From positions 186,001-250,000 of the forward strand of contig NZ_LLWE01000027.1 in NCBI RefSeq assembly GCF_001562055.1: DNA of 64,000 nucleotides, read 5' to 3'. Below are positions 26,116-35,354 of the stretch, piece by piece; within the stretch, counting starts at the first letter, position 1; every line of letters starts with the position of its first letter. The position numbers and the translations under genes were made by a program. A model generated the notes under the pieces. That model was not told the origin of the DNA and searched no databases. It worked only from the letters and a program-made list of their open reading frames with translations. This DNA is from Polycladidibacter stylochi (GTDB taxonomy: Bacteria; Pseudomonadota; Alphaproteobacteria; Rhizobiales; Stappiaceae).

Positions 26116-27915
26116 TTAGGTGAGGCTTTCGTTAATCGCTTGCGCACCCTCTTTAAATTGCATTTTCGCTAGCTTGGCATAGATGCCATCGTGTTTAACA
26201 AGTTCCGCATGTGTACCTGCCTCGACCAGCTTGCCACCATCAATCACCAAAATGCGATCTGCCTTGAGAACTGTGGAAAGCCTGTGGGCAATAATGAGGG
26301 TCGTACGACCAATCATAAGTTGGTCGAGCGCTTTTTGAACCAGCTTTTCACTTTCAGCATCCAAGGCGCTGGTGGCCTCGTCCAATAGCAGTACGGGGGC
26401 GTTCTTCAGCAATGCCCGGGCAATGGCGATTCGTTGGCGTTGGCCACCTGACAATGTCATGCCGCGTTCACCCACAATGGTGTCATAGCCCTCTGGTAAA
26501 GCACTGATGAAATCGTGAGCTAAGGCATGCTTAGCAGCTTGCTCGATGTCGGCTCGCGTTGCTTCGGGGTTCGCAAGGGCAATATTTTCAGCAATGGAGC
26601 TGCCAAAAATCGTGGTGTCTTGTGGCACAAGGGCAATTTGGTCGCGCAAGTTTTGTGGCGAGAGCTGGTGCAGTTTAATTCCATCCAGAGCGACATACCC
26701 TGTGTTGGGATCGTAATAGCGCATGAGCAGTTGGAACAGGGTTGATTTACCTGCACCACTAGGGCCAACCAACGCAATAGTTTCCCCTGGTTGAATTGTT
26801 AGGGACATATTGTTGAGAATGGGCCGCTGCCGCGCACCAGGATATGCAAAGCCAACCTGCTGGAACTCGATATTACCTTTTGCCGGTGTTGTAAGCTGCT
26901 CTGGCTTGGCTGGCGCGGTAATGCTGGAGGGTAGGGCAAGTAATTCGGAAAGTCGCTCGGCAGCGCCTGCTGCTTGTGTAAGCTCACCCCATACTTGGGA
27001 TAGCTCGCTAACGGCACCGGCTGCCATGATCGCGTAAATCAGGAATTGGGTGAGTTCACCGCCACTCATATCATTTGAAACGACTTCACTCGCACCTACC
27101 CACAAGATACCCACAATACTAGAGGCAACAACAATAATAATTGTGCCGATTAAAACGGAGCGGGCACGAATGGCATGAAGTGATGCTGCGAAGGCTTCTT
27201 GCGTTTTACTGCGAAAGCTTGTGGTGGCATACTGTTCATTATTATAGGCCTGTATTGTTCGCATTCCCGATAGCACTTCACTGGCGTTGGCCATGGCAGT
27301 CGCGAGGCTATCTTGAGCTGTGCGACTGCGAGATTTTAACATCCTGCCAAATGCTAAAAGGGGCAGTACAATGCAAGGTATGGCAATGAGTGCAATGAAC
27401 GATAAATAAGAGCTGGTTATAACCATCATGGTGATGGCACCAAGTAAGGTAAGGAATTGCCGAAGAGCAATGGAGGCACTGGCACCGAAGGCCGATTTGA
27501 TTAGTGTGGTATCGGCGCTCAAACGCGAGACGAGTTCCCCAGACTTTTCCTTGTCAAAAAAGTCTGCTCCTAGTGTTGTCAGGTGCTGGAAAACATCAGC
27601 TCTCAATTCCTGCACAACGCGTTCACCGATCCACATGACAAAATAGTAGCGCAGTGAACCAGCGATAGCCATGATGATGATCACGGCGATGATGAGTGAA
27701 AAATAATCGTTGATGTGACTTGCACTGCTTGAAGAAAAGCCATTGTCAATCATCAGCCGAATACTGACAGGTAAGACAAGTAGAACAGCCGCAGCGGTAA
27801 CCAAGGCCAAGAGCGCCGCGATCACTTTTTTCCGGTGTTTTGCAAGATAGGGTATGAGTGTAAAAAGCGGAGAGAGTGTTTTTCGCGATTCCTTAAAGGT
27901 ATCTGTTTGTGTCAT
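26116..27915 (-). CDS. ABC exporter, fused permease and ATPase (MsbA-like)
   Basis: The 599-residue half transporter has six membrane spans (about 30-320) and a C-terminal ATPase with Walker A GPSGAGKST, Q-loop, signature LSGGQRQRIAIARAL, Walker B VLLLDEATSALD and the H-loop IIAHRLSTV. Homodimers export lipids, drugs or peptides; the substrate here is unknown. The ATG at 27915 is preferred to an upstream start at 27957 that adds 14 residues. The gene is divergent from rpmE, an arrangement I recall as common in related alphaproteobacteria. Confidence 0.92.
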   Translation of the reverse strand: MTQTDTFKESRKTLSPLFTLIPYLAKHRKKVIAALLALVTAAAVLLVLPVSIRLMIDNGFSSSSASHINDYFSLIIAVIIIMAIAGSLRYYFVMWIGERVVQELRADVFQHLTTLGADFFDKEKSGELVSRLSADTTLIKSAFGASASIALRQFLTLLGAITMMVITSSYLSFIALIAIPCIVLPLLAFGRMLKSRSRTAQDSLATAMANASEVLSGMRTIQAYNNEQYATTSFRSKTQEAFAASLHAIRARSVLIGTIIIVVASSIVGILWVGASEVVSNDMSGGELTQFLIYAIMAAGAVSELSQVWGELTQAAGAAERLSELLALPSSITAPAKPEQLTTPAKGNIEFQQVGFAYPGARQRPILNNMSLTIQPGETIALVGPSGAGKSTLFQLLMRYYDPNTGYVALDGIKLHQLSPQNLRDQIALVPQDTTIFGSSIAENIALANPEATRADIEQAAKHALAHDFISALPEGYDTIVGERGMTLSGGQRQRIAIARALLKNAPVLLLDEATSALDAESEKLVQKALDQLMIGRTTLIIAHRLSTVLKADRILVIDGGKLVEAGTHAELVKHDGIYAKLAKMQFKEGAQAINESLT

Positions 27916-28019
27916 TATCAAATGGCCTTTTATACTTAAAAGTATGGGTAATTTCACAGATTGGCAATAAAAGGGCTTTTGACAAGGGCTAAACGACTAT
28001 TTCTCTTGTTCTTGCCCTC

Positions 28020-28048
28020 TTGTTTCCCAGCAAATGATGCGGTATAGA
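28020..28048 (+). promoter_or_regulatory. Candidate sigma-70 promoter of rpmE
   Basis: TTGTTT (28020-28025), a 17-base spacer, then TATAGA (28043-28048), 115 bases before the rpmE start. The spacing is ideal and the hexamers are imperfect. A TTGACA at 27979 has no matching -10. Confidence 0.35.
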
Positions 28049-28163
28049 CCCTGCACGATTTATTGCTGTGCCCGAGATGTGGCGCGGCGTTGCTAGCTAA
28101 TGCGCAGGTGGCCAGCCTGACTCTAAAGTTGAGATAGTGCGGCCCTCGCTGAAAGGAATGGCC

Positions 28164-28388
28164 ATGAAAGAGGGTATTCATCCCGACTACCACGCTATTA
28201 AAGTGGTAATGACAGACGGAACAGAGTTCAACACCCGCTCTACCTACGGTAAAGAAGGTGATTCACTCCAGCTCGACATCGACCCTAACTCCCATCCAGC
28301 TTGGACTGGTGGTGACCGTCAGTTGATGGATCGTGGTGGTCGCGTATCTCGCTTCCAAGACAAGTTTGCAGGTTTCTTGGGTAAATAA
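28164..28388 (+). CDS. rpmE: 50S ribosomal protein L31
   Basis: The 74-residue protein [19 protein letters not shown], with [20 protein letters not shown] and [14 protein letters not shown] is a clear L31. It lacks the CxxC zinc pair, as do most alphaproteobacterial L31 proteins, so it is the zinc-independent form. GAAAGGAA six bases before the ATG at 28164 selects this start over two earlier in-frame Met codons. A terminator follows, shared with the convergent DUF1465 gene. Confidence 0.97.
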   Translation: MKEGIHPDYHAIKVVMTDGTEFNTRSTYGKEGDSLQLDIDPNSHPAWTGGDRQLMDRGGRVSRFQDKFAGFLGK

Positions 28389-28406
28389 GCCAAACCTGAT
28401 GACTAT

Positions 28407-28442
28407 TAAAAAGGCTCTGCAAGAAATTGCGGGGCCTTTTTA
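28407..28442. terminator. Terminator between rpmE and the DUF1465 gene
   Basis: AAAAAGGC...TGCAA pairs with TTGCG...GCCTTTTT around GAAA, with a short internal mismatch. It gives U-runs both ways and lies 20 bases after the rpmE stop. Confidence 0.85.
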
Positions 28443-28988
28443 GTTTGGGTCCTTTGACTTCTCATCTTTAAATGCAGAGGCGATTTTGCTTTGTTGCCTG
28501 TGTAATGGGTTTTCAGGCTGTGTAGGCAACTGATGGTTTTTGCTTTGCACAATAGCCTGATCGAGAAGTTCGATACGCCCTTGTAAATATGAGGCTTGAT
28601 TGATGAGTTGCTGGAAGCGTTCTGGTAGTTTTCGCCAATTACTAATGGTTTCTGGAGTCATTGGACTGGGTAGTTTGACTTGGCGCGTGTTTTTTGCAGC
28701 CTCATTTTGATCCAGCTCACCTTCTAGTACAGCCCTTTGCAGAAGCAGCCAAGAAGCCATCTGCATCAGCCTTGTTGTGAGACGCATGGACTCAGTTGAA
28801 TATGTGAGTGCAACTTTAGCTTCTAGTTTTCGTGATTCTTTTTTCCCCGCACCATCCAAATAGTTTGCGGTTTCCTCAATAAGGTCCATGCCTTGATGGA
28901 AAAGATCCATGAAACTTTGAGAGGCCATGAGCCTTTGCCCAAGGAAAGTGGGTCTTATCGGGTATTGTGAGCCAGTTTTTTTGGGCAT
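28440..28988 (-). CDS. DUF1465 family protein
   Basis: The roughly 182-residue helical protein contains ASQSFMDLFHQGMDLIEETA, NYLDGAGKKESRKLE and ESMRLTTRLMQMASWLLLQRA, the conserved DUF1465 pattern of alphaproteobacteria. It has no signal peptide or membrane span. The function is unknown; its genomic link with rpmE and an ABC exporter gene is typical in my memory of related genomes. AAGAG is better placed for the second Met (28988) than for the first (28994). Confidence 0.85.
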   Translation of the reverse strand: MPKKTGSQYPIRPTFLGQRLMASQSFMDLFHQGMDLIEETANYLDGAGKKESRKLEAKVALTYSTESMRLTTRLMQMASWLLLQRAVLEGELDQNEAAKNTRQVKLPSPMTPETISNWRKLPERFQQLINQASYLQGRIELLDQAIVQSKNHQLPTQPENPLHRQQSKIASAFKDEKSKDPN

Positions 28989-29239
28989 GTCCATCTCTTA
29001 GGCCACGAGCGCTTTAAAATAGTGCTTTCTTCATTCGATCTAATGATTGTATAGGGTACAATTGCACTTTTGCCCGCTAATAAGTAAGACCAGATTTTAT
29101 ATTGGTATAAATATACAGTTTAGTTGAAGTTGATTATTTGTATTAATGGCAATTTTATTTATTAACTATTAGCCGGTAACTAATAGTAGTTCAATGTCAT
29201 CCTTATGTGAATCTCTAACTTTGCGTGGGGGTGAGCGTA

Positions 29240-29431
29240 TTAACTTTTAAATAGTTCTTGAGCAGCACTATGGTGCTTCTTCTTCTGGTTCATGCTCTCT
29301 TTTGTTCTTTCAATTTCCTGTCCTAAGATTTGCAAGCGTTCTTGTAATTCTTCAATTGAAAAACCTGACAGATCTTGACCACAAATTGTTTCGTGCAGTG
29401 GTTTTCGGGGTGTTTCATCAAAAACTGACAT
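29240..29431 (-). CDS. DUF1192 family small protein
   Basis: A 63-residue protein with CGQDLSGFSIEELQERLQIL and GQEIERTKESMNQKKKHHSAAQELFK, the DUF1192 pattern: a short N-terminal region, then one amphipathic, coiled-coil-like helix. Function unknown. The ATG at 29431 has AAAGGTA upstream; the longer frame to 29446 would start within that ribosome site. It is divergent from the quinone oxidoreductase gene, a pairing often retained in this lineage. Confidence 0.85.
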   Translation of the reverse strand: MSVFDETPRKPLHETICGQDLSGFSIEELQERLQILGQEIERTKESMNQKKKHHSAAQELFKS

Positions 29432-29553
29432 GGCACTACCTTTCACAGAATTGCCTAACCATAATGCGCTTCTTTCCCCGCTTTTGTCCAGCTAGCGCTA
29501 ACATTGAAACTAAGTTAGCTAGGTTAACAAGAGATTGGCTTGTGGAGGGTTTA

Positions 29554-30534
29554 ATGAAAGCGGTTGTTTTTGATGGGTTTGGTGGTCCGGAGGTTCTGGC
29601 AATGCAAGAAGTGCCAAGACCAGAGCCGAAAGAGGGAGAAGTTCTTATTGAAGTAATGGCTGCAGGTGTAAATCGGCCAGATGTTTTGCAACGACAAGGT
29701 GTTTATCCGGCACCATCAGGGGCTTCGCCACACCCGGGACTTGAGGTTTCAGGTGTTGTGGTCAGCGTCGGTAGTGAAACAGATACGCACTGGCTGGGGC
29801 AGCAGGTTTGTGCGCTCGTCTCTGGTGGAGGCTATGCACAATATGTCACCGCACCAAGTGGACATGTACTTCCCGTTCCAGAAGGGGTAAACTTAGTTGA
29901 TGCTGCTGGTATTGCTGAAACCTTTTTTACAGTTTGGTCCAATGTTTTTGAACAGGTAGAACTCAAAGAGGGAGAGAGTTTCCTCGTTCATGGCGGCAGT
30001 TCGGGAATAGGAACCACAGCGATACAGCTAGCAAAGGCGTTTGGAGCGCATGTTTATACAACTGTGGGCAGCGATGAAAAAGCGGCGGCAGTTACTGCGT
30101 TAGGAGCTGATTTTACAGTAAATTATAAAAAATGCGATTTTGCTAAAGAGATACTTGGGATTAGTCAAGGCCGTGGTGTTGATGTAATATTGGACATGAT
30201 TGGTGGCGATTATATTGATAAAAACTACAAGGTCGCTGCCCTGGGGGGGCGTATTGCGCAAATTGCCGCACTAAAAGGCCTTGGAGAAAATGTAAATATT
30301 GCCCGCTTAATGGTTAAGAGGCTTGTTCATACCGGTTCAACATTACGACCACGCTCTGATGAGTATAAAGCGCAAATAGCGCGGGAATTACGCCATAAAG
30401 TATGGCCGCTTTTTGCCGAGGGGAAGATTCGTGTTGTTGTTGATCATGTATTTTCGCTGGAAAATGTTGTTGATGCACATCGGCATATGGAAGCAGGAAA
30501 CCACATTGGCAAGATACTGTTAAAAATGCCTTGA
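29554..30534 (+). CDS. NAD(P)H quinone oxidoreductase (zeta-crystallin type, MDR family)
   Basis: The 326-residue protein begins MKAVVFDGFGGPEVLAMQEV and has the GroES-like first half (AAGVNRPDVLQRQGVYP), the Rossmann motif LVHGGSSGIGTTAIQLAKAFG and the tail HRHMEAGNHIGKILL. Zinc ligands are absent, as usual for quinone oxidoreductases, which reduce quinones with NADPH in the cytoplasm. GGAGGG four bases upstream of ATG fixes the start. It precedes trcR by 165 bases on the same strand. Confidence 0.93.
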   Translation: MKAVVFDGFGGPEVLAMQEVPRPEPKEGEVLIEVMAAGVNRPDVLQRQGVYPAPSGASPHPGLEVSGVVVSVGSETDTHWLGQQVCALVSGGGYAQYVTAPSGHVLPVPEGVNLVDAAGIAETFFTVWSNVFEQVELKEGESFLVHGGSSGIGTTAIQLAKAFGAHVYTTVGSDEKAAAVTALGADFTVNYKKCDFAKEILGISQGRGVDVILDMIGGDYIDKNYKVAALGGRIAQIAALKGLGENVNIARLMVKRLVHTGSTLRPRSDEYKAQIARELRHKVWPLFAEGKIRVVVDHVFSLENVVDAHRHMEAGNHIGKILLKMP

Positions 30535-30699
30535 TATGATTGGCTGAATGTGGGAATAAGCGTTTATGACGCTATCGCGGTTGAGACAATTTGATTTCCA
30601 ATGTTTCCCAGCGTATAGTGCGGCTAATTCCCCTAAAATTAAAGGAATCTGGCTTCGCCTAACGGATAGGACGGTGGAGCGTACAGGAGGGTTTTATAA

Positions 30700-31410
30700 A
30701 TGGCCAATGCGCCGTTAATGCCAAAAGCCACAGCAGTATGGCTTGTCGATAACACAGCCCTTGGCTTCGACCAGATCGCAGCTTTTTGCAAGTTGCATCC
30801 CCTTGAAGTTAAGGCAATAGCTGATGGAGAAGCTGCTCAAGGTATTAAGGGTATGGATCCGGTACTTGCCGGGCAGTTGACGCGTGATGAAATTGAAAAG
30901 GCGCAAGCAAACCCGACATACCGTATGAAGGTGCTGGAATCTAAGGTAAAGTTGCCCGAGACCAAACGTAAGGGGCCTCGTTATACGCCTGTTTCCCGCC
31001 GTCAAGACCGCCCGAATGCTATTTTTTGGCTGGTTAAAAACCACCCAGAGCTACTTGATGCACAGATTGTGCGTCTTGTTGGGACCACAAAACCAACAAT
31101 TGAAGCCATTCGTGAGCGTACGCACTGGAACTCGGCAAACCTAGAGGCTATGGACCCGGTGACACTTGGTTTGTGCTCACAAATTGAGCTGGATATGGCA
31201 GTTGAAAAAGCAGCGAAAAATGCACCTCAACGTCTTGTAAGCGAAGAGCCTGAAACATTGCTGTCGATTGACGAGACCACCAGTGAAGATGCGATGGCAG
31301 CCGCATTTGCAACTCCAGCGCCGAAGTCCGCTCCTGAAGAAGAAATCGACGCTGACGCTGTTTTTGCAAACTTCAGCTCTATGGAGAAAAAAGACGAAGA
31401 CGAAGATTAA
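30700..31410 (+). CDS. trcR: Cell-cycle transcriptional regulator TrcR (DUF1013)
   Basis: The 236-residue product contains PKATAVWLVDNTALGFDQIAAFC (in part ATAVWLVDNTALGFDQIA), RRQDRPNAIFWLVKNHPELLD and IVRLVGTTKPTIEAIRERTHW, the conserved DUF1013 core with two helix-turn-helix-like units. TrcR was described in alphaproteobacteria as a cell-cycle regulator associated with RNA polymerase. The acidic tail (EEEIDADAVF ... KKDEDED) is divergent. AGGAGGG precedes the ATG. A strong bidirectional terminator follows. Confidence 0.92.
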   Translation: MANAPLMPKATAVWLVDNTALGFDQIAAFCKLHPLEVKAIADGEAAQGIKGMDPVLAGQLTRDEIEKAQANPTYRMKVLESKVKLPETKRKGPRYTPVSRRQDRPNAIFWLVKNHPELLDAQIVRLVGTTKPTIEAIRERTHWNSANLEAMDPVTLGLCSQIELDMAVEKAAKNAPQRLVSEEPETLLSIDETTSEDAMAAAFATPAPKSAPEEEIDADAVFANFSSMEKKDEDED

Positions 31411-31434
31411 TTTCGCAAGTCGAGCGTCTTAAAC

Positions 31435-31466
31435 AAAAACCCCGCTGTTTTGCAGCGGGGTTTTTC
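31435..31466. terminator. Bidirectional terminator between trcR and the MotB-like gene
   Basis: AAAAACCCCGCTG (31435-31447) pairs with CAGCGGGGTTTTT (31453-31465) around TTTTG; perfect stem with U-runs in both directions. Confidence 0.94.
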
Positions 31467-31503
31467 TATGGCTAATTTCGTATTGGCTAGGCGGGAAACT
31501 GCT

Positions 31504-32535
31504 TTAACGCTGTGTCAGCTTCAGCTCGATACGGCGATTTTTTGCCAGAGCTTGTGGTGTGTCACCTGTTGCTCTTGGTTGATACTCGCCAAATCCTGCC
31601 GCTACCAGCCTGTTGGGCGCAACTCCTTTAGAAATAAGGAAGCGAACGACCGAGATTGCACGGGCAGCAGATAGCTCCCAGTTGTTACGGAAACGGCCTG
31701 TGCCAGATAGAGGACGGTTATCGGTGTGACCATCCACGCGCAAAACCCAATTAATCCCCTCGGGGATTTGCTTTTCCAGCTCAATGATTGCTTCCGCTAG
31801 AATATCCAGCTGGGCGCGTCCTTCCGGGTTGATTTCGTCATTACCAGATGAGAACAACACTTCGGACTGGAAGACAAATCTATCCCCTACAACTTCAACA
31901 TCAGCACGTTTGGCGAGAATTTCTCGCAAGCGGCCGAAAAAGTCGGAACGATAGCGCGAAAGCTCTTGAACGCGCTGTGCAAGCGCTACATTCAGCCGCT
32001 TACCTAAATCAGCAATTTTGGTTTGGCTCTCTCTGTCGCGGCTTTCTGAAGCCTCCAGAGCATCTTCAAGGGCAGCAATTTGCCGTCTTAGTGCCGATAT
32101 TTGCTGGTTGAGCAGCTCTATTTGCGCCATAGCACGGGCACTGACAGACTTTTCGCTCTCCAGTTGGCCGCGCAGCGCTGCCAGCTTCCCGTCAGCAGCA
32201 TCCAGGTTGCCAGAATGGTCGTTTAACAAGCCTTGTAAGTGGTCACGCTCAGCGGTTGTTTGGTCCAGATTGGTTTGCAATGAAGAGATTGTGGACTGCA
32301 AATCACCCACATTGGCTTTTTGTAGTGCCAAAAGTTCTGTCAGCTCCGCGACTTGCTGATTCAAGCGGTTTAAAACACTGTCGCGCCCACTTAATTGCTG
32401 GCTTAAGAAAAACTGGGCAATCATGAAAATTGAAAGCAAGAAGATAAAGACCAGCAGCAATGCTGACATAGCATCAACAAAGCCTGGCCAATAATCTTCT
32501 GAATTGCGATCTCTACCGCGACCACGAGAAGACAT
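31504..32535 (-). CDS. MotB/OmpA-like peptidoglycan-binding protein with coiled coil
   Basis: The 343-residue protein has a basic N-terminus, one membrane span at about 21-47 (FVDAMSALLLVFIFLLS) with the conserved acidic D21 at its edge as in MotB, TolR and ExbD, a long coiled coil (about 50-190, heptad-like with many Q, L, E) and a C-terminal OmpA-like domain with VDGHTDNRPL, NNWELSAARA and NRRIEL. It is probably the peptidoglycan-anchored partner of the ion-channel subunit encoded four bases upstream. No flagellar gene is nearby. AAGGAG before the ATG lies at the end of the upstream gene. Confidence 0.9.
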   Translation of the reverse strand: MSSRGRGRDRNSEDYWPGFVDAMSALLLVFIFLLSIFMIAQFFLSQQLSGRDSVLNRLNQQVAELTELLALQKANVGDLQSTISSLQTNLDQTTAERDHLQGLLNDHSGNLDAADGKLAALRGQLESEKSVSARAMAQIELLNQQISALRRQIAALEDALEASESRDRESQTKIADLGKRLNVALAQRVQELSRYRSDFFGRLREILAKRADVEVVGDRFVFQSEVLFSSGNDEINPEGRAQLDILAEAIIELEKQIPEGINWVLRVDGHTDNRPLSGTGRFRNNWELSAARAISVVRFLISKGVAPNRLVAAGFGEYQPRATGDTPQALAKNRRIELKLTQR

Positions 32536-32538
32536 GGA

Positions 32539-33612
32539 TTACTCCTTACCTTGCTCGAGACGGTCGCTTAAGGACTTTAAAAGGCGCTCAACACGTCGTT
32601 GTTGCATGGATTGCGCTTCTGCCCAATCACGCATCATTTTTTGCTCTGTGCGAACGTGCTGCACCAATCCTTGTATGCCTTCTGCCAAGTTGCCCATGGC
32701 AGCACTGGTGGTATCACCGGTATTGCCAGCCTCGAGCGAGCGGGTGATACGCTCAAGGGAATAGCGAATGTCAACAGATGTGGTTTCACCCGTTGTATCA
32801 TTGGGGTCAATGTCAGTGAGCGTTGACAACCAATCTTCAAGCTCCTGATAGAAACGGTTTTGTGCTTGTCCGGCTTGCAAATCCAAAAAGCCGAGTACGA
32901 GCGATCCGGTAAGGCCGAGCAATGAAGATGAAAACGCTATGCCAAGACCCGACATCTGAGCTGTGATACCTGAAACGAGGTCTTCAAAAATCACTGTGGC
33001 ATCAGAACTGGATGCATTGAGCGTTTTAACTGTTGTTGCAACGGCGGAAACGGTTTGCATCAAACCCCAGAACGTTCCCACCAGTCCCAGGAATACGAGA
33101 AGTTTGGTAAGGTAGCGGGTAATTTCCCGGCTTTCATCCAAGCGCATGCCAATTGATTCAAGCATGGAGCGCATGGTGGTGGGTGACAAAACCATATCGC
33201 CGGCTTTGTTGCCCAATAAGGTTGCCATTGGCGCTAACAATACAGGGGGGCGGCGAACTTCTAGGCGCGGGTCCCCCATTCGAAAGCCGTTGACCCAAGA
33301 AACCTCGGGGAAAATACGGATAACTTGTCGAAAGCTTAAGATAATCCCGAGGACACCCACGCTGAAAATCAGCCCGTTGAGTGCTGGGTTTGCCATGAAG
33401 GCAGCGCTGAGCTGAACCATTAATACAAAGGCAATAAACCCTGTCAGGATGAGAAAGATAATCATGCGCCACATATAAACTTGTGGGCTAGATAAACTGT
33501 ATGGATCGTAATCGCGTGCCATTGGCCAGATTGCATCACTATTTGTTAACGATACATCTTGATAGCGCGATTTCCGGTCTTTTGGAAACCGGAAATCGTC
33601 ATTTACTGGCAA
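32539..33612 (-). CDS. MotA/TolQ/ExbB-family proton channel protein
   Basis: The 357-residue protein has hydrophobic segments at about 50-71, 77-95 and two later ones spanning the MotA/TolQ/ExbB core (FLGLVGTFWGLMQTVSAVATT, in part GLVGTFWGLMQTV; GLGIAFSSSLLGLTGSLVLG). This is the proton- or sodium-channel subunit that drives a partner through the peptidoglycan. The C-terminal 90 residues are helical and charged. The frame begins with a TTG at 33612; an ATG at 33522 (MARDYDPYSL) is also possible. It is three bases from the MotB-like gene, forming an operon. Confidence 0.88.
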   Translation of the reverse strand: MPVNDDFRFPKDRKSRYQDVSLTNSDAIWPMARDYDPYSLSSPQVYMWRMIIFLILTGFIAFVLMVQLSAAFMANPALNGLIFSVGVLGIILSFRQVIRIFPEVSWVNGFRMGDPRLEVRRPPVLLAPMATLLGNKAGDMVLSPTTMRSMLESIGMRLDESREITRYLTKLLVFLGLVGTFWGLMQTVSAVATTVKTLNASSSDATVIFEDLVSGITAQMSGLGIAFSSSLLGLTGSLVLGFLDLQAGQAQNRFYQELEDWLSTLTDIDPNDTTGETTSVDIRYSLERITRSLEAGNTGDTTSAAMGNLAEGIQGLVQHVRTEQKMMRDWAEAQSMQQRRVERLLKSLSDRLEQGKE

Positions 33613-33656
33613 TTCTCGTGTATGAGAAATAACTTCCCTAAGGGTTCCTCTGGGAA

Positions 33657-34451
33657 TTAACTGCGGGCTTTCGCCAATAACTCGCGTAATTGTAAGTGGG
33701 TAAATTCATTACCAGCTACAATAGAATTGCTATCAAACATCTTGTCTTTACCAAGTGAATCACTGACATAGCCACCCGCTTCACGAATCAGCAAGATACC
33801 TGCAGCCATATCCCATGGCTTCAAACCGTTTTCCCAAAACGCATCTAGGCGCCCTGCGGCGGTCCAGGCAAGGTCAAGCGAGGCGGCACCACAGCGGCGA
33901 ATACCGGCAACCTCTCCCATAACATAGCGGATTTCTTTCAAGGCGCGGCCGTGATCACCCACACCAATAAAAGGAATGCCAGTTCCAATGAGGCAATCTG
34001 GTAAGTCTTTACGGCCAGCAACACGCAAACGACGGTCGTTGCAAAATGCGCCGGAACCTCGTTCTGCTGTGTAAAGTTCGTCCATAATCGGATTGTAAAT
34101 CACTGCGGCAACGATTTGCCCTTGGCGCTCTAGAGCGATGGATACAGCAAAAATCGGAATACCATGCAAAAAGTTGCTTGTGCCATCCAACGGATCAATG
34201 ATCCAGCGGTGTTGGCCATCTTTACTTTCAATCTCGCCGCTTTCTTCCATCAAGAAACCGAATTTCGGGCGAGCGCGGCCTAGTTCTTCACGTAAGATTT
34301 GCTCAGCCTTCATATCTGCTTGCGATACAAAGTCGCCAGGGCCTTTACGGGAAACTTGAAGGTTCTCCACCTCACCAAAATCACGAGCAAGTGAGCGGCC
34401 CGCTTTGGTGGCTGCCTGAACCATAACGTTGAGAAGGGCGGTACGCGCCAT
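33657..34451 (-). CDS. suhB: Inositol monophosphatase family protein
   Basis: The 264-residue protein has all the IMPase motifs: LMEESGE (metal Glu), WIIDPLDGTSNFLHGIP (DPLDGT) and the late WDMAAGILLIREAGG. Family enzymes hydrolyse inositol-1-phosphate or related sugar phosphates with Mg2+; SuhB also has regulatory roles in some bacteria. AAAGGA precedes the ATG at 34451, so the frame to 34460 (a TTG) is rejected. It sits between the MotA-like gene and efp on the same strand. Confidence 0.92.
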   Translation of the reverse strand: MARTALLNVMVQAATKAGRSLARDFGEVENLQVSRKGPGDFVSQADMKAEQILREELGRARPKFGFLMEESGEIESKDGQHRWIIDPLDGTSNFLHGIPIFAVSIALERQGQIVAAVIYNPIMDELYTAERGSGAFCNDRRLRVAGRKDLPDCLIGTGIPFIGVGDHGRALKEIRYVMGEVAGIRRCGAASLDLAWTAAGRLDAFWENGLKPWDMAAGILLIREAGGYVSDSLGKDKMFDSNSIVAGNEFTHLQLRELLAKARS

Positions 34452-34518
34452 TATCACCAATCCTTTTGGGTTTTTGTACCAGCTTTGCAGGTACGCACCT
34501 TGTTTTTATTTGTTTGTA

Positions 34519-34546
34519 TCAGGGCAAGATTAATAGCTTGCCCTGA
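34519..34546 (-). terminator. Hairpin downstream of efp
   Basis: CAGGGCAAG (34520-34528) pairs with CTTGCCCTG (34537-34545) around an eight-base loop. The minus strand is not followed by a T-run, so it may stabilise mRNA rather than terminate. Confidence 0.5.
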
Positions 34547-34575
34547 AATCACAATGAGTTTTTAGCTGCTACTGA

Positions 34576-35142
34576 TTAGGATTCAGCGCGGCGAACGTAT
34601 TCAACTGTTTCGGTGTCTACCACGATCTTCTCACCGGTGGTGATGAAAGGTGGTACCATGCAGCGTACGCCGTTTTCCAGCTTGGCAGGCTTATAAGAGG
34701 AAGACTGGGTTTGCCCCTTAACAACAGCGTCAGCTTCGATAATTTCCAATGTAACGTGCTGAGGCAGAGAAATGCCAATTGGCTTTTCCTCGTGCAGTTC
34801 AACAGTTACCATCATACCGTCTTGTAAGAATGCAGCGCGTTCGCCAACAAATTCCTTTTGCAGCTCTAGCTGCTCGTAGGTATCGGTATCCATGAATACC
34901 AGCATGTCGCCTTCTTCATAGAGGAACTGGAAGTCTTTTTGTTCCAAGCGTACACGCTCAACACTTTCTGTCGCGCGGAAACGTTCGTTCAGTTTACGGC
35001 CATCAAGGAGATTTTTCATCTCGACTTGTGCAAATGCGCCGCCTTTGCCTGGCTTAACGTGCTGTACTTTTACAACCGCCCACAGGGTGTCTTGGTGCAA
35101 AAGAACATTGCCCGGCTTAATTTCGTTACCATTCAGTTTCAT
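34576..35142 (-). CDS. efp: Elongation factor P
   Basis: The 188-residue protein has the EF-P KOW-like N-domain ([20 protein letters not shown]), the PGKGGAF loop with Lys33 that is the modification site, and the OB domains ([39 protein letters not shown]). EF-P relieves ribosome stalling at polyproline. The lysine makes EpmA-type modification likely, but no epmA is seen nearby. AGGGTG precedes the ATG. Confidence 0.97.
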   Translation of the reverse strand: MKLNGNEIKPGNVLLHQDTLWAVVKVQHVKPGKGGAFAQVEMKNLLDGRKLNERFRATESVERVRLEQKDFQFLYEEGDMLVFMDTDTYEQLELQKEFVGERAAFLQDGMMVTVELHEEKPIGISLPQHVTLEIIEADAVVKGQTQSSSYKPAKLENGVRCMVPPFITTGEKIVVDTETVEYVRRAES

Positions 35143-35354
35143 GGGTTCACCCTATGATCATCAAAGTTGCTGATTAGGTCACTGTGTTATTGCTCGTGTC
35201 GGCGAACACGTTCTAGGACCTGCATATAAATCTTGTGGTCTGTGCACCATAAAATCGAATAGGTTTCAAGAAAAAAGAGACTATTGAAGTGTAATCTTCG
35301 TAAGTAGCCCCCGATTTCAACGCGAAACGACAAGGTACAGAATGGCGATGAGAG

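Noticed and set aside
31504-33612. Zorya-type phage defence (ZorAB) reading of the MotA/MotB-like pair
   Set aside because: No helicase or nuclease partner genes adjoin, and the neighbours are all housekeeping genes.
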